Positions 60,584 to 64,000 of a stretch of 64,000 nucleotides of DNA are shown here, in pieces. Where the stretch lies: NCBI RefSeq assembly GCF_002423035.1, contig NZ_DIUM01000008.1, positions 1 through 64,000 on the forward strand. Reading direction: 5' to 3'. A program made the position numbers and the translations under genes. The notes under the pieces are model-generated. The model searched no databases, was not told the origin of the DNA, and worked only from the letters and a program-made list of their open reading frames with translations. This DNA is from Thiocapsa sp. UBA6158. GTDB lineage: Bacteria; Pseudomonadota; Gammaproteobacteria; Chromatiales; Chromatiaceae. Numbering within the stretch: position 1 is the stretch's first letter; each line of letters opens with the position of its first letter.

Positions 60584-60673
60584 TGGCGGAGAGGGTGGGA
60601 TTCGAACCCACGGAAGGCTTGCGCCTTCTCTTGATTTCGAGTCAAGCCCGTTCGGCCACTCCGGCACCTCTCC
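60584..60673 (-). tRNA. tRNA-Ser (anticodon CGA)
   Basis: A 90-nt minus-strand tRNA with the long variable arm of class II. The acceptor stem is GGAGAGG/CCTCTCC, the anticodon stem CTTGA/TCAAG encloses CTCGAAA (anticodon CGA), the variable arm is AGAAGGC...GCCTTC and the T arm is TGGG-TTCGAAT-CCCA. The CCA end is encoded. The 223 bp between its 3' end and the orphan HTH gene hold no gene. Confidence 0.97.
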
Positions 60674-60714
60674 AGGATTGTCGGTCGTGCGAGTTCCTCG
60701 CTTTCGACAAGCTG

Positions 60715-61224
60715 TTAAGTGTAAGTCGATGAACCTGACTTGTCTATCGTCTGTCGTCGGCGCCTGGATTGGAAGAAGCTACGCAGCGTCTCGCCGCACG
60801 CCTCGGCGAGGATGCCTCCGCGGCATCCGGTGCGGTGATTGAATCGCCCGTCCGACGGCAGGATGTCGAAGAGGCTCCCGCAGGCGCCTGCCTTCGGATC
60901 CGATGCGCCGAAGACCACCTCGCCGACGCGTGCATGGATGATGGCGCCGGCGCACATGACGCAGGGCTCGAGGGTGACGTAGAGGGTCGTGCCGGGGAGG
61001 CGGTAGTTCCCGAGGCGTTGCCCAGCGTCGCGAAGGGCCTGGATCTCGGCATGGGCGGTTGCATCGTGGGTCCCGATCGGCCGGTTCCAGCCCTCGCCGA
61101 TGACCGCGTCGTTCAGGACCAAGACCGCGCCGACCGGGACCTCGCCCTCCGCCGCGGCGCGGTCGGCGAGGGTCAGGGCCAATTGCATCCAGTGCTCGTC
61201 GGTGTCGTTTGAAGGGTCCATCAA
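60715..61224 (-). CDS. tadA: tRNA-specific adenosine deaminase
   Basis: TadA deaminates A34 of tRNA-Arg(ACG) to inosine. The zinc site is HAEIQAL (His and catalytic Glu) with PCVMCAGAI (two Cys ligands). Length is 169 residues. Two adjacent ATG codons (61224 and 61221) are equivalent starts. It lies just upstream of tRNA-Ser on the same strand. Guanine deaminases are related, but VGAVLVLNDAVIGEGWNRPI and ASDPKAGACGSLFD fit TadA. Confidence 0.94.
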   Translation of the reverse strand: MMDPSNDTDEHWMQLALTLADRAAAEGEVPVGAVLVLNDAVIGEGWNRPIGTHDATAHAEIQALRDAGQRLGNYRLPGTTLYVTLEPCVMCAGAIIHARVGEVVFGASDPKAGACGSLFDILPSDGRFNHRTGCRGGILAEACGETLRSFFQSRRRRQTIDKSGSSTYT

Positions 61225-61390
61225 TTAAGCTGAGCCGCGCGGCTTCCGAAGTATTCGGCCGTGCTCCCGCGCTCCGCTGACGAGGCACGCGCCTCGGCGG
61301 AGGTTTGCGCTCGATCCATGACATTGCGATCGCAGATCTGGTTTGGGAATGCGGCCGAATCGGCAGGTGGCGCGGAGCTCCTAGGGCATG

Positions 61391-61416
61391 CGTGACACCA
61401 CGGAGCGGGTGTCACG
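61391..61416. terminator. Hairpin between guaA and tadA
   Basis: CGTGACACC (61391-61399) pairs perfectly with GGTGTCACG (61408-61416) around an 8-nt loop, 80 bp after the guaA stop on the minus strand. No T run is adjacent. It may end guaA transcripts or stabilise their 3' end. Confidence 0.4.
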
Positions 61417-61496
61417 AGTCCCCAAAGTAGCCGGTCTAAGGAGCGACGCGCTACCTGGGCCGATCTTGTTCGGCTACGGCCTTCTATGCTGCGCGG

Positions 61497-63071
61497 TCAC
61501 TCCCACTCGATCGTCCCCGGCGGTTTGCCGGTGATGTCGTAGACGACGCGGGAGACGCCGGGCACCTCGTTGACGATGCGCCGGCACACCAAGTCCAGGA
61601 GCTCGTAGGGGAGGTGCGCCCAACGCGCGGTCATGAAATCGAGTGTTTCCACAGCACGCAACGCGATGACATGCGCGTATTGGCGCTTGTCGCCGACGAC
61701 GCCGACGGAGCGTACCGGCAGGAAAACGGCAAAGGCTTGAGAGACCTGATCGTAGAGGCCGGCGCGGCGCAGCTCGTCGATGAAGATGTGGTCGGCCTTG
61801 CGCAGGGTGACGGCGTCGTCCTTGTGGACCTCGCCCAGGATGCGCACGCCGAGGCCGGGCCCGGGGAAGGGATGGCGATAGACCATCTCGGAGGGCAGGC
61901 CGAGCTCGATGCCGATCTTGCGGACCTCGTCCTTGAAGAGCTCGCGTAGTGGCTCGACGAGCTTGAGGTTCATCTCTTCCGGCAGTCCGCCCACGTTGTG
62001 GTGTGACTTGATGACGGTGGCCTTGCCGGATTTGGCCCCGGCGGATTCGATCACGTCCGGGTAGATGGTGCCCTGGGCAAGCCATTGCACGTTTGCGAGC
62101 TTGCTCGCCTCGTCGTCGAACACCTCGATAAAGGTGTTGCCGATGATCTTGCGCTTCTGCTCCGGGTCGGTCACGCCCTTGAGACGGCCGAGGAAGCGGT
62201 CCTCGGCGTCGACTCGGATCACCCGCACGCCCATATGGCGTGCGAAGGTGCTCATGACCTGATCGCCCTCGCCGAGCCGCAGCAGGCCGTTGTCGACGAA
62301 GACGCAGGTCAGCTGGCTGCCGATGGCGCGGTGGAGCAGGGCGGCGACGACGCTGGAGTCCACGCCGCCCGAAAGCCCGAGCAGGACGGCGTCGCTGCCG
62401 ACCTGATCGCGCACCTTGGCGATGCTGTCCTCGATGATGTTGCCCGGCGTCCAGAGACGTCCGCAGCCGCAGATCTCACGAATAAAGCGTTCGATGATCC
62501 GCTGGCCTTGGCGGGTGTGGGTCACCTCCGGATGGAACTGCACGCCGTAGAAGCGGCGCTCCTCGTCGGCAATGCCGGCCAAGGGCGCGTTGGTGGTCTC
62601 GGCGATGACCTGAAAGCCCGCGGGGAGGGCTTCGACCCGATCGCCGTGGCTCATCCAGACGTCCAGCAGGCCGTAGCCCTCCGGGCTGGTGTGATCTTCG
62701 ATATCGCGCAGCAGGCGCGAGTGCCCGCGTGCTCGCACCTGGGCATAGCCGTATTCGCGATGGGTCGCAGGCGCGACGCTGCCGCCGAGTTGGGCTGCCA
62801 TTGTCTGCATGCCGTAACAGATGCCCAGCACGGGCACGCCTAGCTCGAACACCAGAGGATCCGCGCGCGGTGTCTCCTCTTGATGGACGGACTGGTGACC
62901 ACCGGAGAGGATGACGCCGCTCGGTGCGAAATCACGGATCGCCGACGCACCCATGTCATGCGGGTGCAGCTCGCAGTAAACCCCTGCCTCGCGCACACGG
63001 CGCGCGATCAGTTGAGTGTACTGCGACCCGAAGTCGAGGATCAGAATGCGATCGGCGTGGATATTGGTCAT
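61497..63071 (-). CDS. guaA: GMP synthase (glutamine-hydrolysing)
   Basis: GuaA aminates XMP to GMP. The 524-residue enzyme has a class I glutamine amidotransferase domain (ILDFGSQYTQLIARRVREAGVYCELHP; catalytic Cys in LGICYGMQTMAAQLGG; FHPEVTHT). The ATP-pyrophosphatase P-loop is GLSGGVDSSVVAALLH, and the C-terminal dimerisation domain ends in PPGTIEWE. ATG 63071 is chosen over an upstream start at 63122. guaB lies upstream on the same strand with a 249-bp gap. Confidence 0.97.
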   Translation of the reverse strand: MTNIHADRILILDFGSQYTQLIARRVREAGVYCELHPHDMGASAIRDFAPSGVILSGGHQSVHQEETPRADPLVFELGVPVLGICYGMQTMAAQLGGSVAPATHREYGYAQVRARGHSRLLRDIEDHTSPEGYGLLDVWMSHGDRVEALPAGFQVIAETTNAPLAGIADEERRFYGVQFHPEVTHTRQGQRIIERFIREICGCGRLWTPGNIIEDSIAKVRDQVGSDAVLLGLSGGVDSSVVAALLHRAIGSQLTCVFVDNGLLRLGEGDQVMSTFARHMGVRVIRVDAEDRFLGRLKGVTDPEQKRKIIGNTFIEVFDDEASKLANVQWLAQGTIYPDVIESAGAKSGKATVIKSHHNVGGLPEEMNLKLVEPLRELFKDEVRKIGIELGLPSEMVYRHPFPGPGLGVRILGEVHKDDAVTLRKADHIFIDELRRAGLYDQVSQAFAVFLPVRSVGVVGDKRQYAHVIALRAVETLDFMTARWAHLPYELLDLVCRRIVNEVPGVSRVVYDITGKPPGTIEWE

Positions 63072-63126
63072 GGCGTGGAGAGGGTTCCGCAAGGGGGCGA
63101 CGATGATCGGTCGCAACGGCATCTTT

Positions 63127-63242
63127 AAGGTGATTTACGGAAATCAGCGTCCCGTCTGCGCATGCCCGAATGAACTGAAGGGCTGTGCGTGCGAATAAAT
63201 TCGCACCGATACGCCAGCCGATCCATTCCCGGAAATCACCTT
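63127..63242. repeat. Spaced inverted repeat upstream of guaA
   Basis: AAGGTGATTT (63127-63136) and its exact reverse complement AAATCACCTT (63233-63242) lie 96 bp apart between guaB and guaA. A local dyad TGATTT-ACGG-AAATCA overlaps the first arm (63131-63146). This may be regulatory, but no known purine regulator site is recognised. Confidence 0.35.
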
Positions 63243-63284
63243 AGGGTATGCCAGGATCATAAAAAAGCATCTTGATGGCATGCG

Positions 63285-63311
63285 CCGGATTGCGCCCCGA
63301 GCGCAATCCGG
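63285..63311 (-). terminator. Hairpin after guaB
   Basis: CCGGATTGCGC (63285-63295) and GCGCAATCCGG (63301-63311) form a perfect 11-bp stem just after the guaB stop codon. On the minus strand a T6 tract follows 18 bp later (63261-63266). It probably attenuates or ends guaB transcription before guaA. Confidence 0.5.
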
Positions 63312-63320
63312 AACATGACG

Positions 63321-64000
63321 TCAACTGTCGATGCGATAGTTGGGCGCTTCTTTCGTGATCTGCACGTCATGGACATGCGACTCGCGCATCCCCGCCGTGC
63401 TGACGCGCACGAACTGGGGCTTGGTGCGCATCTCCTCGATCGTCGCGCATCCGGTGTAGCCCATGCTCGAGCCAAGACCACCGACGAGCTGATGGATGAC
63501 GTTCAGCACGCTGCCCTTGTAAGGCACGCGACCCTCGATGCCCTCCGGGACCAGCTTTTCCTTCTCGGTATTTTCCTGGAAGTAGCGATCGCTGGAGCCT
63601 TCCGAAGAGCCCATGGCACCGAGCGAGCCCATCCCGCGATAGGACTTGTAGGAGCGTCCTTGATAGATCTCGACCTCGCCCGGTGCCTCGTCGGTGCCGG
63701 CGAAGAGTCCGCCGATCATGACGCTGTTGGCTCCGGCAGCGATGACCTTGGCGACATCGCCGGAGAAGCGCAGACCGCCGTCGGCGATCAGGGGGACGCC
63801 CGTGCCCTCCAGCGCCTCGGTGACGTTGGCGACCGCCGTGATCTGCGGGACGCCGACACCGGCGACGATACGGGTGGTGCAGATGGAGCCGGGCCCGATG
63901 CCGACCTTCACCGCATCGGCACCTGCGTCGACCAGCGCACGGGCAGCATCCGCCGTCGCGATGTTGCCGCCGATGACCTGAACCTCCGGGTAGCGGACCT
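63321..64000 (-). CDS. guaB: Inosine-5'-monophosphate dehydrogenase (5' end outside window)
   Basis: C-terminal part of IMP dehydrogenase, which oxidises IMP to XMP. Reading into the window edge the frame gives VIGGNIATADAARALVDAGAD, then KVGIGPGSICTTR with the catalytic cysteine, the IMP-binding loops LIADGGLRFSGD and MIGGLFAGTDE, the flap with YRGMGSLGAMG and a normal end (ESHVHDVQITKEAPNYRIDS). The N-terminal part including the CBS domains lies beyond position 64000. It is followed by a hairpin and guaA. Confidence 0.96.
   Translation of the reverse strand, partial: VRYPEVQVIGGNIATADAARALVDAGADAVKVGIGPGSICTTRIVAGVGVPQITAVANVTEALEGTGVPLIADGGLRFSGDVAKVIAAGANSVMIGGLFAGTDEAPGEVEIYQGRSYKSYRGMGSLGAMGSSEGSSDRYFQENTEKEKLVPEGIEGRVPYKGSVLNVIHQLVGGLGSSMGYTGCATIEEMRTKPQFVRVSTAGMRESHVHDVQITKEAPNYRIDS

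Noticed and set aside
60584..60673. tRNA-Ser as an active attachment site of an integrated element
   Set aside because: No integrase gene and no repeated copy of the tRNA 3' end were found within the window.
60438..60842. 134-residue frame containing NGGEGGIRTHGRLAPS
   Set aside because: It is the antisense of tRNA-Ser; this translated pattern is a well-known false gene.
1..64000. CRISPR array or large mobile island
   Set aside because: No regularly spaced direct repeats and no cas, integrase or conjugation genes were seen; apart from the RAYT unit the window looks like stable chromosome.

Overview
The window comes from the chromosome of a GC-rich purple sulfur gammaproteobacterium of the Chromatiaceae type, possibly near Thiocapsa. 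The genus is inferred, not proven. The evidence is a photosynthesis gene cluster of about 42 kb (5.1-47.9 kb) with a puf operon that encodes a tetraheme PufC and extra pufA and pufB copies. The bacteriochlorophyll a and carotenoid genes fit the spirilloxanthin series, and the flanking housekeeping genes (birA, coaX, lipA, murI, xthA, guaBA) are typical of this class.

Layout. 0-5 kb: 3' end of a DEAD-box helicase gene, an RRM protein, an M61 peptidase, birA-coaX and tRNA-Arg(CCU). 5.1-8.7 kb (+): a PpsR-type repressor gene followed 18 bp later by a bacteriophytochrome gene whose product lacks a kinase catalytic domain. 12.7-8.7 kb (-): a second ppsR, bchG, bchP and a small membrane protein. 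13.2-25.3 kb (+): bchFNBHLM and puhABC-puhE, without lhaA. 25.7-30.8 kb (+): bchE, hemN, bchJ and a menE-like ligase gene. 33.2-30.8 kb (-): crtD and crtC. 33.3-45.5 kb (+): crtEF-bchCXYZ-pufBALMC followed by pufA, pufB and pufA. 45.6-47.9 kb (+): a yjbQ-type gene, a RubisCO-like protein gene and idi. 48-58.5 kb: lipA, aspartoacylase-like, GCS2-like, murU-like, xthA, murI, mtaB, a SnoaL-like protein, an exported Hsp20-like protein and an HEXXH protein. 58.9-64 kb: a RAYT transposase between perfect 21-bp inverted repeats, an orphan phage-like HTH gene, tRNA-Ser(CGA), tadA, guaA and the 3' part of guaB.

How the genes work together. The bch genes here make bacteriochlorophyllide a from protoporphyrin, apart from bchD and bchI, which are not in the window. 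BchE is the only cyclase present, so that step is oxygen-independent. BchG and BchP esterify the pigment and reduce its tail. CrtE, CrtF, CrtD and CrtC cover the start and end of carotenoid synthesis; crtB and crtI are not here. The puf and puh genes encode the reaction centre, LH1 and assembly factors. Regulation appears to use two PpsR proteins. One keeps the redox cysteine of the DNA-binding domain. The other has no cysteine and sits beside the phytochrome gene. Two perfect TGT-N12-ACA sites 8 bp apart lie between crtD and crtE, and degenerate versions overlap the bchF and puf promoters.

The most interesting points are the phytochrome-PpsR pair, the RubisCO-like/idi block behind puf, the menE-like gene among pigment genes, the unpaired LH1 alpha copy and the exported alpha-crystallin-like protein.
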